Assembly (NCBI GenBank): GCA_022497155.1
Contig: MU385745.1
Span: forward strand, 310,001 to 374,000
Direction: 5' to 3'
Source of the DNA: Whalleya microplaca
Lineage: Eukaryota > Ascomycota > Sordariomycetes > Xylariales > Xylariaceae
Length of the DNA stretch: 64,000 bases
The position numbers and the translations under genes were made by a program. Below, piece after piece: positions 12,064-23,414 of this stretch (its first letter is position 1; each line of letters begins with the position of its first letter). The notes below the pieces were generated by a model that ran no database searches, was not told where the DNA came from, and saw only the letters and a program-made list of their open reading frames with translations.

Positions 12064-13945
12064 ATGGGCTCAAAACGCTCTGCTGATAACGAGGCTGGAA
12101 ATGCCAATAAAAAGCGTCGGGATGGAAAGACGTCTGCGTCAGCCATCGATCCGACGTACGGCCAGCGAGGGGCATTTGGAAGCCTACAGGATCAAACGAC
12201 CGCGCCGACGGGAGACAGCGACCTGGACTGCGAAGATGATACCGAAGCTTTAGCATACCTGAGATCCGTACGGTAAGCTCTCCCCTGTCATACTTGCTTT
12301 CATCAGGCTAAATCAGTTGCCCCCAGTTGCTTTAGGTGAATCATGCTGATATGGTGAGTACAGAGTGCAAGCGTCTACAATTCCACACATTCTCGCCGCG
12401 AAGAGGACTATATCACGGCAAACGCCGCAAATTAAAATGCAGTCTTCCGATACATTGGGCGACGAGGAGATCAAGGAAGAAGACGAGGACGAGGAAGACG
12501 ATGATATCGATCGGAGCATCTACCGAGACGGCAAAGGCGATTTCAGAGGATACTACCACGATGGCGCGTACACCGCCTACCCAGCGGGCTATTTCGATGA
12601 AGAGGACGAAGAGGAAGACTACAAAGACGAATATGAGGAAGGAGAAGGAGAAGCACAAGAAGGCAGTGTCGAGCTAGATTACGAGGACGAAGAAAGCAGC
12701 TTCGACTCCAGCGAAGGCGGCCCCCACAACAGCAGCGCCGACGAGATCCGCGACGCGTACTTCACCTCCCTCGCGAACAAATTCCTGGCCCTGCGCAAGA
12801 TCCTGCAGACGCCGCCGCCGGAGAGCCTGCTCGCGGCGCTCCCGAAGTCGAACCCGACGGAGGTGGGCGAGTTCGGGCGCGACACGTGGACGTTCGTGAA
12901 GTGGTCGGGCCGCATGCGCGGCACGGACCCGCTGCCGGCGCAGGTGGCGGGCATGCACAAGGACGGCGTCGTCCGCCTGCTGCGCATCCTGCTCAACGGC
13001 AAGTTCCTGCGCAAGAACTGCGCGCTGCGCGAGCGCACCAGCCGCTGGCTCTGGGCCCTGCTCGCCCGCCTGCCCGACAACGGCCAGCTCGACTACCAGG
13101 AGGTCGGCTGGATCCGCGAGCTGGGGAAGCGGGCCGTGCTGCTGATGGTCAGCCTCGCCGATCTGAAGGTCCTGGAGGAACATTACGATGTTGGCGGTAA
13201 TGGAAGCCAGGATGAAGACGCAGGTGAAGGCGAAGTTGACGGCGATGAGGAGCTCGACGAGGACTTGTCACAAGACGGTGATGTTGCCGAGGAAGAGAGT
13301 GCCGGGTTTACCGAAGCTCAGGACCAGGCATCTGATGATGTCCAGAATGGTCAGCTCAGCGAAGTTAATGTCGCTTCCTCCATGGGCAAAGACGGCAACG
13401 GTGCAGATGGAGCCCCAGCTGATCCTCTCGAGCCAGCGAGTCACAGCAAGCTAAATAAACATGGCTCAGTTGATACATCTTCGAATGCAACGAAGGGTAA
13501 AGAAATTGCCAGGGATCAAGCTCCCAAAGCAGCAGCAACAGGGGAGTCATCAGACGTCGAGATGCAAATCGATTCAGACATGGAGGACGGGGAAGTATCC
13601 GAACCACCACCACCTCAGCAAACAGAACCAGCAGCTGACATAGAGAGGGCCAAGGCCCGGCTCCTCGCGCAGCTTGACCGTGGCGTGACGGCTGAAGAAG
13701 TAGCCCTCGCAGAGGCCCTGCTTCCCGCGGCCCCAGAACAGCCCACAGTTGCTTCTGCGCAACATAAGGAAGAAGAACGAGAGGAAGAGGAAGCAAGACG
13801 CCAGAAGATCCAGAGAGCCAGGATCAACGAGCGCGCCACGCTCAACATGATCCTGACCGTAGCCGGTGAGTTCTACGGGCAGCGGGACCTCCTCGAGTTC
13901 CGGGACCCGTTCGGTGGACTCCAGCTGTTGGAGAATGACGAGTGA
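12064..13945 (+). CDS. Gemin2/SIP1-like SMN-complex protein
   Basis: Gemin2 (SIP1; Gem2/Yip11 in fission yeast) is the partner of SMN that holds the Sm-protein pentamer during spliceosomal snRNP assembly. Exon 1 is 12,064-12,272 and exon 2 is 12,364-13,945; the 91-nt intron starts GTAAGC and ends CAG. Joining them brings together LAYLRSVR and VQASTIPHILAAKR, which matches the conserved Gemin2 signature around residues 63-84 (a YLR-VR-EA--P-V-VA pattern). A second conserved block at about residues 240-330 includes RTSRWLWALLARLP and QEVGWIRELGKRA, the C-terminal SIP1 helices. Long Asp/Glu-rich insertions separate and follow these blocks, so at 596 aa the protein is about twice the metazoan length. 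The N-terminus carries a basic stretch (NKKRRDGK) that could act in nuclear import. It converges on the RNR-inhibitor gene, with 605 bp between stop codons. Confidence 0.8.
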
Positions 13946-14550
13946 ACTGCACCTCCACCAAAAAAGAAGGAGACCATACCGACGTCTTCTTGATACATAC
14001 ATAATATCTCTATCACATATCCCAGGGAGTCTTTCTTATAGTAAGCAAGCAAGGTATGTAGGTAGGTAGGTAGGGCCTAGTAGTCACAAACACAAAAACC
14101 AAGTTGTACACGCGTATAATAGCTAGAATACAGACTGGTCTATCTGGGGATGGTATTCCTTGTACGGATTAATAACTTGCTCACGTCATATCATCTATCC
14201 ATCCACCCAACCCCACGATCATCCTTATAACCTAGATAACGATGACGAGAACGCGAAATCAATCAAATTCAATCAATAAATCAGTCCATTCCCGTTGGGA
14301 ATATCTGCGCCCCGTCCCTCTGTTGTTGTTGCTCCAACGTGCCTCCTGGTATAAACCGGGACGAAAATCCCATCGTCCCGCGCGAACGAACTCCGGAGCG
14401 CCTTTCATGCTAGCGTATCGCTGAAAACCCCCGTACCAACAACCACAGCGTAAACCCAGCTGTCCCCGATCCCCCGTGCCTCCTTTCCGAAAATAACCGA
14501 CCCAGCCCAACCCAAACCCAAGCCCATCTCATCGCAGCCGACAAAGGGTC
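13946..14550. other. Convergent intergenic region (shared 3' flank)
   Basis: The 3' flanks of two converging genes. A GTAG tetranucleotide run (about 14,054-14,073) lies near the Gemin2-like side. No gene seen. Confidence 0.6.
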
Positions 14551-15669
14551 CTAAACATCACTCATCTCCACCTCCCACCGCAGCTCCCGATCCAGGAACC
14601 CCGCCTCCTCGAAATCACCACCCTCATTCCCATCCTCATCCGCATCCACGACCATGAAGTTCTCCTGGTCCAGATTCCCATTCCCCTCCTTCCCCTGCCA
14701 CCCGGGATTCCCCAGGCCCAGACGCGCGAGCCGGTCGCTGCGCCGCATCCGCGTCCGCGGCACGGCCATCGCGCGCCAGCCCGCGGGCGCCAGGGTGCGC
14801 GGGCTGACCTCGCCGTCGGGGTCGAAGTCGAGGGTGTGCCCGCGCCAGACGCCGGGGGTGAGGCGGTCGGGCGTCCCGGGCGCGGCGTCCTCGGTGTAGG
14901 GGCGCTTGCGGGTGTTCGTGTTCGTGGTTGTGCTGATGCTAGTGCCGGTGCTGCTGCTGCTGCTGGTGATGGTGGTGATGGTGGTGATGCTGTACGGGTT
15001 CTCGGAAGACACGGAGGCCGTGCTCGCCATGGACTCCTGGCTGCTCGTCAAGCCTGGCACATCATCGTCGTAATCCTCCTCCTCCTCCTCCTCCTCCTCC
15101 TCCTCATCATCATCATCATCATCATCATCACCATCCTCATAATAACCAACCCCCCAAAACGGTCCGTCGCCGAAGCCGTCGAAGCCAGGCACCGGGAAAG
15201 CACGGCTCAACATGTAGTTCGAGGGGCCAACGTTCAAATCCAGCGTGGCCATCGGCGACGGCGGTGCGTCCAGGCCGCCCACGCGGTGCAGCCCGCAGAA
15301 CGGGAGCAGCTCCCGCGGCCCCGGCGCGGAGACGGCGTTTGCGCGCGAGCGGCCCTCCACACCCATCGACGTATCCGTGTCGTCGTCCCACAGCGCGAAG
15401 GCCCCATCCAGGTTACCCGTCTTGTAGCCCTCGGGCACGGACTTGCGCACGCGCATGCCGACGGATAGGAGGTTCGACTGCACGGAGGCCGGGAGAGGCG
15501 GCGGCGGGGGCGAGGAGACGCCGCCGCCGCCGCCGCTGTTGGGGCTTGTCGATTGTGCTCGGGGGTTTAGCGATGAGGTGCTGCTGTTGCTGAAGAAGGA
15601 GGTGATGGACCGCTGTGCGGGATCGGCGGCCGCGCCGGCGAATTGTCTCTTTGTTCGTGGTGCTGACAT
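14551..15669 (-). CDS. Ribonucleotide reductase inhibitor (Sml1/Dif1/Spd1 type)
   Basis: Members of this fungal family bind ribonucleotide reductase and restrain it, or control where its small subunit resides, until S phase or DNA damage. The 372-aa single-exon product starts SAPRTKRQF, typical of these proteins, then QRSITSFF (residues 19-26), which fits the PCNA-interacting PIP-box pattern Q-x-x-I-x-x-F-F. Residues 71-83, GMRVRKSVPEGYK, are the Hug/Dif1-type core motif. The middle carries long Gly, Pro, Asp/Glu and Ser/Thr runs encoded by triplet repeats, and the C-terminus is acidic. Most of the length is probably disordered. The ATG is the first in frame. Loss by ubiquitin-dependent turnover in S phase is known for Spd1; that the same happens here is inference. 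It converges on the Gemin2-like gene. Confidence 0.82.
   Translation of the reverse strand: MSAPRTKRQFAGAAADPAQRSITSFFSNSSTSSLNPRAQSTSPNSGGGGGVSSPPPPPLPASVQSNLLSVGMRVRKSVPEGYKTGNLDGAFALWDDDTDTSMGVEGRSRANAVSAPGPRELLPFCGLHRVGGLDAPPSPMATLDLNVGPSNYMLSRAFPVPGFDGFGDGPFWGVGYYEDGDDDDDDDDEEEEEEEEEEDYDDDVPGLTSSQESMASTASVSSENPYSITTITTITSSSSSTGTSISTTTNTNTRKRPYTEDAAPGTPDRLTPGVWRGHTLDFDPDGEVSPRTLAPAGWRAMAVPRTRMRRSDRLARLGLGNPGWQGKEGNGNLDQENFMVVDADEDGNEGGDFEEAGFLDRELRWEVEMSDV
15074..15132. repeat. TCC/ATC triplet repeats coding for an acidic run
   Basis: A (TCC)n tract of roughly ten units followed by an (ATC)n tract of roughly nine units on the + strand. Read on the minus strand within the RNR inhibitor gene they encode uninterrupted Asp then Glu runs. 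Such tracts vary in length between strains by slippage without breaking the frame. Confidence 0.9.
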
Positions 15670-17700
15670 GATTGGTTATTATGTATGTCCAAAGGCCACG
15701 TAGTAATAATCGTGGTTCTTGCTCCGTTCGGATCTTGGGGTTTCTTCAGATAGGTAGAGACTGTCTATTGCCCAGGTGTCTTGGTGATGTAATTGGGGTC
15801 CAAGCAACCGGTACCGATATCGATATGCGTGTAGGTGGAGGATAATTAGAAGTGCTATCTTTCTTGTAATCACTTGACAAGACAAGCAACTCACTTATCA
15901 AACTGGGTTAGTAAGGAATTGTTGTTGAGGCCAAGTTGTGAATTAAAAAAAAAAAAAAAAAAAAGCCGAAAGTGTTGAAAAAGCGATCTCTTCTGCCTTC
16001 TCCCCAGACAATAAATAGTTTGGTTTCCGTCTCAAGTATTTCAGATGATGGGAGGAAAGATAGAGTGTCAGGAGGGAGGAGGCTGGGCTTACATACGTAT
16101 GATGGGGGGAGGGTGATCAGACAATCGAAAGTGGGGAAGAGACGGTTGAGGCGCGTTTATACATTACGTAGGCGTGTTTTTACGCGTTAATTGCCAACTT
16201 ACTAACTGAAGTGCTGAGACCGGCCAGACTAGCCAAGAATTGGGGGGAGCCGGGGGGGCGGGGTGGGGGGGGGGGGGGGAAATGGTGTCGGGTTTGACCT
16301 TCCTGGTCCGTGCCCCTTTTGGACTATCGATACTACACTGTACGTATCAAGCGCGTCTTAGTGAGTGACCTGAGGATATGTATCATGGGATGATGATGCT
16401 GCTTCTTCTTCATGAATACGTGTATAAGGTTGTCGTCTAAATTTCATCACATCTTAGGCATATTCCAAAATCGATCTTATTAGGAAGTCTGAAAAATGTA
16501 GAATTTCCAAGTTCCAACGGTTCTTGTGTCAAAATGAAATTCCGTTTACCGACCATTGGAAGCCTATAAAGTCTAATAATTGGAAATGTCTCGGGAAGTA
16601 TGAAACTTATTGTTCATCAATTCAGTCATTTGGATCTACAGTACATGTACACCTAGGTAATTCCTAAGTCTAGTGATTATGTGATATAGTAGCTCTGTAG
16701 GATGAATATAGCAATTACAAGGCAACTAATGACTGACTTCTTCGCCGTGTCAATGGGTGCAATTTGGAAACGGGCATGAAGCTGGATGTTGATATAATCG
16801 ATGTCCTATGCTGCTAAAGCACGGGTATCTACCTATCAACCAACATCATGCCATTTACATATATCAAAGTCACAACAAGTGCGGTATATATCAAATGATT
16901 GTTATCATATATCGTCACTAGGCTCTATGGGGTGGGACTAAGATCTCTCCGTCAAGTCACACATAAGGGTCTACCGTATACACCCATTCCGGTACAATCA
17001 ATCATTACTGGATACACAACCGGAACTACGACATCACAGTCACATAGGGAGCTCGCATAATAGGGCGAGATGGAAGATCATGTCACGACACACACGAGGC
17101 ACGGCACTGGCAGAACATTGTGGAATCCTCTGAATTAGCCTAGCGCAGCGTAAACAGCCACCACTGCACTCGGGTATGTAGCAATCCTCAATCGGCATTC
17201 CACGTCCTCGCACCCAGCCAGAGAATGATGCCCGTCGCCAGACACAAACTCGGAAGATGCTCATGTGGAAAGCTATTTCCAGCTCGTTCCACCCATGCAG
17301 CAGTTGCCCCCCTGATCCCGGTGTTTTGAAGAAGAATCTATGACTTCATCATACAACACAAGGCGGCGAGAGAGAGAGAGGGGAAACGGAGGAAACGGAG
17401 GAGGAAAAAAAGACGATTCGCAGAAAAAAAGCGGATGATGCAAGATATCAGGACCCCGAACGCCCCTTTTGTATTGAGGATCTTTTAGGTATCCGTCGTC
17501 TATCTGCAATGACGTAAATGTTGTTCGTAGGTCGAGTCTATGTCCCGAAGACAAGAATTGCCGTGATACCCATTTTTTCCTATGCGTCCATATGCCACCG
17601 AAAATTCCAGTGATTTGCAGATATCCGAGCTATAACCATGAAAGTCGTTGCCCACAATGCCGAAAGAACGAAGAAAGAGAAGAGGAGGCGGCGAAGCCCT
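15670..17700. other. Intergenic region with homopolymer and G-rich tracts
   Basis: 2 kb holding the upstream region of the RNR inhibitor and the 3' flank of eS27. It contains a poly-A run (about 15,944-15,964), the G-rich tract at 16,242-16,279 and a purine stretch with GGAAAC repeats near 17,366-17,412. No gene is supported. The runs of ATATAT and TATCA near 16,850-16,910 are AT-rich but not RIP-like. Confidence 0.5.
16242..16279 (+). repeat. G-rich tract, possible G-quadruplex
   Basis: Four guanine runs in under 40 bases (6, 7, 4 and about 14 Gs) separated by AGCC, C and T. This satisfies the usual G-quadruplex pattern on the + strand. It is far from both flanking genes, so a regulatory role is only conjecture; such tracts are also prone to length error in sequencing. 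Confidence 0.7.
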
Positions 17701-18308
17701 CTACTTTCTCCGGAACGAGCAGCCCTCGGTTAATCTGGCTTTGCCACCGGTGGGTTGGCAGAGGACAGTGGTGCAGCCCTGGCAGATGACGACGGTCTGG
17801 GCGTGGGAGAAGACGGTGGTGATGGTGAAGCAGCCGGGGCACTTGACGTCCATGAAGAAGGATCGGGGCGAAGGCACCAGGGTCTGGTGAGGTCAATGTC
17901 ATTAGCATCGCGACCGGTGGCCTCGGAGAAGCGTATTCCCATCAATCATACCTTGAGCTTGTGCTTCTTAGCCTCGGCAGCCGGGCTGGGGTTGAGGAGA
18001 TCGACGGCGAGAACCTGAAGGTGGAAAAAAAAATGTCAGCATAACAGTACCAACGAGGTTAGAAATACAACAGCCCTGGCGCCCGTCTGTCAAGTCGCAG
18101 GAAGAATGCCATCATAGCCGATCATACACATGGCCTCCCGTGAATGCCCAGTCCGTCGAACGAATAGATTGTTGGCGGATGTGGTAGTCGATACTATTGC
18201 AAGCTAATCGATGATCGAGGGAGACGGGTGTGGCGGTCATTTGATACTGCACTGCACCAACGAGACCCCAAAAAAGGCCACCTAAACAAGCAAATTTGCA
18301 CTTACCAT
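17701..18308 (-). CDS. RPS27: 40S ribosomal protein eS27
   Basis: A structural protein of the small ribosomal subunit that binds zinc. Three exons give exactly 82 aa, the usual eS27 length: exon 1 is only the ATG (18,306-18,308), exon 2 is 17,952-18,014 (starts [17 protein letters not shown]) and exon 3 is 17,701-17,883 ([18 protein letters not shown] through SFRRK, TAG). Zinc ligands are C37-x2-C40 and C56-x2-C59. Both introns begin GTAAG or GTATGA and end CAG. The start-codon intron is 291 nt and the second is 68 nt. The gene is transcribed away from PLP2, with 725 bp between the two ATGs. Sequence identity to the family is so high over the whole length that the assignment is secure. Confidence 0.96.
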
Positions 18309-19033
18309 CTTGTCTGATTTTCACGATGAAAATATCGATTGACGAAATCGCAAGCGCGGGATGTTGAGTGATGAAATCTGAGGGTGTTGCCGATGGCAGA
18401 TTTTTTTTCTCTGGCTTGCGATCGGTGGTTGATGGCAGAGGAGGGGAAACAGGTCGTGTGTGGTCTCGAAGGTTAAAAGGTTAAGAGTTCGTTTTGCAAA
18501 ATTTGGGGGAGGCAGATTTTGGTCGGGTCAGCCCAGGCTAAACTGCGTGTGCTAGTGGTCCACGGAGGCGAGCATTCACTGAAGGCCCTTCTGGTGCGTT
18601 CCGATTAGGCTTAGCGTGGAGGAGGGCTAGGGCTTTTCTTCTGTCCTCGCTTTGTGAATGGTGCGTGGAGGTGCAATGTGCATTTTCTGGTCCGAGCGGT
18701 GGGTCCGAGCGGCGACAAACACGCTAAGGTATTACCACCTGAATGTAGCCGGAACGCAGCTGTCAGAAATGGCAGGATGCCCAACTCTTTACTTTGTATC
18801 TTTACTGATTAGTATGTAGCACTTGATAGGTTGCTGCGAGGGCTGGAGGGGCTGAGGGGTTGCCGTCTGCCTATGTAGAAACACACACGCCGACACGCAA
18901 GACAATAAACATCCCACAATTATTAGGCATCTTCTGTATTGAACCTTACAACAATCTTCAATAAAACATATGCGTATCTGACTCGATTATCTATCTTGAT
19001 TTATTACATCGCAAGTGAAGGAAATCTAGTAAT
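18309..19033. promoter_or_regulatory. Divergent promoter region of eS27 and PLP2
   Basis: 725 bp separate the start codons of two genes transcribed in opposite directions, so both promoters must lie here. A pyrimidine/purine-rich segment follows the eS27 ATG (TTTTTTTTCTCTGG near 18,402). A gene pair for a ribosomal protein and a chaperonin co-factor would fit joint growth control, but I can point to no specific factor site. Confidence 0.5.
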
Positions 19034-19877
19034 ATGGCTGCCCCGGCAGAGCAGCGGATAGCTGTCCCTATTGACGACCCAAATGCCGACACTGAATGGT
19101 ATTGTTCCTGCGTGTTTTCTACGTATCCATCCCAGAGTATCAAGCTTATATAAGATTAGGAATGACATACTTCGCAAACATGGGGTCATACCTGAGAAAC
19201 CTCCGTCTCCTACCCCTATGATCGAAGAAGCTATCGCTGAAGGCCGCCGGATAGCCCACGAGAACCGACTGGAGGGAAAAGAGCTTGACGAGCTTGATGA
19301 CCTAGAAGATGAGGAAGACGAGGCCTTTCTAGAGCAATATCGGCAGGCGCGAATGAAGGAACTGAGCAATCTGACCAAGAAGTCGATACATGGCACCGTC
19401 TATCCAATATCGAAACCCGAATATTCGCGCGCAGTCACAGAAGCCTCCAATAACGGGCCCGTCTTCGTCAATCTTACTTCCTCGCTAGGGACGAACGTCG
19501 AATCGAGAGTCCTATCAGAGCTCTGGCGGCAGGCGGCGAAAGAATACGGCGACATCAAGTTCTGCGAGATCAGAGCTGACAAGGCAGTCGAGAACTACCC
19601 GGATCGTAACTGTCCTACCATCCTCGTTTACAAGAACGGCGATATTGCGAAGCAGGTGGTCACCCTCGTCACCGTGGGCGGCGTACGGATGAGCATGCTG
19701 GATATTGACAACCTCTTAGTTGAGGTGGGGGCTGTCAGCGAGAAAGATATGCGAGTAGTGAAGAGAAGGAGGGAGGCCGAGGATGCGAAGGAAGAGCAGC
19801 TTATGGGCAAGGGCATCAAGAGTGGAAATTGGAGGCATGCGGCCACTGATGACGACGACGACGATGACTGGGACTGA
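19034..19877 (+). CDS. PLP2: Phosducin-like protein 2 (CCT co-chaperone)
   Basis: PhLP2/Plp2 proteins bind the cytosolic chaperonin CCT and help it fold actin and tubulin. Exon 1 is 19,034-19,098; the 61-nt intron (19,099-19,159) ends TTAG and the join completes a Trp codon, giving DPNADTEWNDILRKHG, the hallmark N-terminal motif of the PhLP2 (PDCL3) subfamily. A charged helical region (about residues 50-95) is followed by a thioredoxin-like domain with PEYSRAVTEAS, the FCEIRADKAVENYPDRNCPT strand-turn region, ILVYKNGDIAKQ and VTVGGVRM. The C-terminus is a poly-Asp tail, acidic as in the animal protein. The product is 260 aa, in the normal range. No redox CxxC pair is present, as expected for this family. 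It is divergent from eS27. Confidence 0.9.
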
Positions 19878-20482
19878 GCGAGAACTACCAGGCAAGCTAC
19901 TGCATTACGTCCACGATTAATCCAGAAGAGTTACCAATCCGACTCCGATCGCACTCAGGTACATATGTGCAGCATGGTATGATACCGATTGGAAGCTGGT
20001 GGCCCACATGATGAGCTGCAAGAGAGTAGTAGCAAATCGAGTCGACGCCGAGGACGTTTACCTATGGATTAAATCCACCGGATACACCTTAATGGGAACA
20101 TTACCCTCAGAACTACGCTGATACCTAGCTGCGATTCCATCCCTATATTCCCAACGAGTCTGGACGCCGAAGTCGCCTTATTATCTTATTAATGTTGAGT
20201 GAGGCTGGAAAGGTTGACATGAGATTGTGGGACCGTGATCGGGATATCGAGTGTTTAGGTACTTAGTTAGGCAAGTGGGGTCCCACCGGTGACGCGCGAC
20301 ATGGTTAGATCCCTGCCCCTCCAATCCGATGTTTACTCCGAGGTACATAGAAGTTCACGTATGAAGCGCGTGCATCTGCGAACATTTTGCGAACATCGAT
20401 CACCTTTTCATAGCTTCAGGCTCAGCATTAAACCAACATTTTACCAGCAACGCCCAATTCCATCTTGATTCTGTTTCCCATT
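19878..20482. other. Intergenic region
   Basis: 605 bp between two genes on the same strand: the 3' flank of PLP2 and the promoter of the LRR gene. No other feature seen. Confidence 0.6.
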
Positions 20483-22227
20483 ATGGCCGAGGAACCTACT
20501 TTACCAAGACTGCCCACAGTCTCTTGGAATTCTGAGTCCCAGACTTTTGCGAACACGCGAAAACGCGCCCACGATCGAGTAGCCGCATCACCCCTATTCT
20601 CCAATTCGAGCGACCCGGCTGTGTTTTCCAGTGATGACGATGCCCATGTGGACAACTACGCTCAAGGTAGACACCAGAAGAAGCGTTATGTTGGTTCCTG
20701 GTATCAGCAACACCTTGCCTCTTCTGATTCTACATTCTCCGAGAGTGTTCAGCCTCAGCCTCGACCTCAGCCAAAGGCGAAGAGAACCTTTGAGCGCCAG
20801 TTTGACAGTGGAGTCTGGATGGGAAGTGATGCTTCTGTGGATATTGAAGACGACATACTCGCCGATATTCAGCCGCTTACGGCGACTACCTTGCCTCAGC
20901 TGAGACATGCGCGGCCAACGACAACTCTCTCCCCTAGTGAAGCAGCTGCTCGACAAGCAATTCAGGACGCTATTGACCATGGAAATGAAACCGTTGATTT
21001 ATCGTAAGTTTATTCCATTCGCTGATTCCTGAAAAGGGGTCCTTTGACGTATGAGAGATTCTAACCGTCAGTAGGTCTTCTGGCATTGAGAGTCTCTCCA
21101 ATGCAACCATTTCTCAGCTTTCGGAATTCTCTTGTATTCCACTGGTCACCGAGGACGTACCATTTGAGCATAAGGATCCCTCGCTCAAGATCTACCTGGC
21201 TAGCAACCCACTCCTGCGAGCTCCAGGAGCTCTCTTTAACTTGGAACATCTGACTGTTCTGAGTCTTCGAAACACCCAAATCACCGAGCTTCCTCCCAGC
21301 ATTAGGAATCTGCGCAACCTGGAAACCCTCAATGTATCACTCACCCGGCTTCGATATTTGCCAGGAGAGCTTTTAGACTTAATGGTCTATCCCAGCAAAC
21401 TGGAAAATTTGATTATACATCCCAACCCTTTTTTCCGTCCAGAACGCACCGAATCTGATAATGACGTTATGCAATTTTGGAGTCTTCCTGATTCAGCTTT
21501 GAACGGCAGGAAGTTCCAAGTGTGGCTCGACAAGCAAGACGAAACCCAAAAGCATGTCGCTTGCCCACCCATAACCGGTCCAGGCCACGCAGCATGGCAA
21601 GCCTTCGCGCTCGCGCGATCACCAGTGCAATACAGGGACAGCCGGGGCGTCATCCTCTCGGCCTTCCGGCTGCCCCGGCCCGAACCATATACCGACACGG
21701 GCCTATTTTCCGAGGACATACGAATTAAAACGGAGGCCCTCGACTCCGCGCCCGCACTCCCGCACCCCACGCGCAGCAGCAGCCAACTCACACCCCCCAG
21801 CCCCCCCAAGAGCCGCGTCCCCTCGCTCTTCGAGCTCGCGCTCCAGGCCTGCTCGCGCACCGCGCAGCTCAGGGAGCTGCCGTCGTACCTGCCCCCGCAG
21901 ACCCCCGCGCACTGCGTCGACGCGCTGACCCGCGTCACGGCGCAGGGCGAGGCCAACGCCAACGCCGGGGACCTGCCGTGCTCCGTCTGCGCGCGGCGCG
22001 CCGTCGTGCCCCTGGCCGAGTGGATCGAGTGGTGGGACGTCAGCCGCGTCGAGGTGGACCGGGATAGTGAGACAGTTGAGGTCGTGCGCCTGAGTAATAA
22101 GCAGGCGGAGTCCGGGGTCCCGTTCTTGCGAAGGGGGTGCTCGTGGCGCTGTCTGCCGAGGCGGATGAGGAGGGGGCGGGGGTTTCCGGGGACGGGGACG
22201 GTGACGGTGACGGGACCGGAGGCTTAG
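20483..22227 (+). CDS. Leucine-rich-repeat protein, fungal type
   Basis: Exon 1 is 20,483-21,003 and exon 2 about 21,075-22,227, joined in frame; the product is about 557 aa. The 3' splice site is ambiguous between AGs at 21,071 and 21,074, differing by one residue. The N-terminal 170 residues are hydrophilic with an Ser/Asp-rich patch. Two to three LRRs follow (LEHLTVLSLRNTQITELPPS, then LRNLETLNVSLTRLRYLPGE). The C-terminal part has a proline/serine-rich linker and then paired cysteines, CSVCARR and RRGCSWRC, which may bind zinc. I know of similar uncharacterised LRR proteins in Pezizomycotina but cannot assign a role; LRRs suggest protein binding. Exon 2 becomes markedly GC-rich after 21,700. 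The last 25 residues are Arg/Gly-rich and may not be conserved. Confidence 0.8.
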
Positions 22228-23414
22228 GGGGCGTGTGAGGGGGCGTGTGTGTATCATGCGCTTTGGTAGGGTGGAAGATGAATGAATAACGTAAAAGATT
22301 TGACTTTGAATATTGAAGGAAGTGATATGCATGGCTAGAGTCTACAACAGATGAACGAGAAGCACGGTGCCACCAGCTTCGAATATGAGACGTTCAAGCA
22401 TTGGATCGTGGCGGTAAGGAGGATGTTCTCCGGCCATAATAACGAGAGCGGATAATTGCTTGTTTCCTGGGGCAGTATCAAGTGAGCCTGAACCTTCCAG
22501 CTTTCCAGGGAGTGTGCTACGGTGAAGGATTCCAGCACGAGAAAGGGAAGTGGATTAGTTAGGCCTGTCAAGAGAAATTTCAAACGAGTATATCCGTGAT
22601 CGCCATGGTTGGCTTTGAGATAGCTTTCAGGGGCTGAAGTCAAGAGGATGCCTGGGAGATAAATGAGATACTCCGAATGAATCAACATGTGAGCAGCCAA
22701 AAGTCATATAAGGTTGACGAGCTTTGTCGGTATAGTAGAGCACTTGCAATTAGGGTGCTTTATACGTGGTTGACTTATAATCACGACCAGCCTCCCGTAC
22801 ACCTTCTGTACCACTTACGTAATTAAGTTAATGTTCAACCCTCATTTTTGCCTATAAAATCGTTATATATCAGACAATTTTAGTATTTTCTATAATAACA
22901 ATGCCTTTAGTCGAGAATACCGCATGGTTTCCTGTGCACATTTTATTGTTATAGGGTTGATGGGTTGTACCAAGTAGTTACGGATACTCCCGAGTAAGCT
23001 ATAGGGGTATAAGATGCCCTCTCTCTTTTCTTTTTATTGCGCAGCCTTATAAACTCAGTTATCAGACAATACAGTTTCGTTGCCTTTGATCAAGAGATAT
23101 TTTATGTGACATTGAAGTTATACCTATTCTATTGTTACGTATTGACTTCCTCTATGCTTTATACTATATCACCCTACCCCACGCTACTACATATTCCCAA
23201 GTTATCTTCCCCTAGTAACAAGGTATGAGTAATAACCCTAGAAGGAGACGGCATTACCGGTACTGGCTGCTTAATGCGTCCTTCCCAGGTATGTTTCCTG
23301 CGAAAGGGGGGGTTGGGCTAAGGCAACTGAGACATAGCTACAGATGCGGCGACTATGCTTGCGTTGAGGTCTCCAGCTGAACCCGTAGACAGCATAGGAC
23401 TACAAGCCAAAGCG
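22228..23414. other. Intergenic region
   Basis: 1.2 kb without a supported gene. A 114-codon minus-strand frame from an ATG at about 22,688 down to 22,335 is hydrophobic but unrecognised and probably chance. The part from 22,800 to 23,200 is AT-richer. Confidence 0.45.

Noticed and set aside
12674..13183. Minus-strand frames over the Gemin2-like exon
   Set aside because: Antisense shadows created by high GC content; no motifs.
14836..15468. 210-codon + strand open frame with a poly-Leu/Ile run
   Set aside because: It is the reverse of the Asp/Glu triplet repeats in the RNR inhibitor gene, not a membrane protein.
21703..22332. 209-codon minus-strand frame over the LRR gene
   Set aside because: Pro/Arg/His-rich antisense shadow of the GC-rich exon 2.
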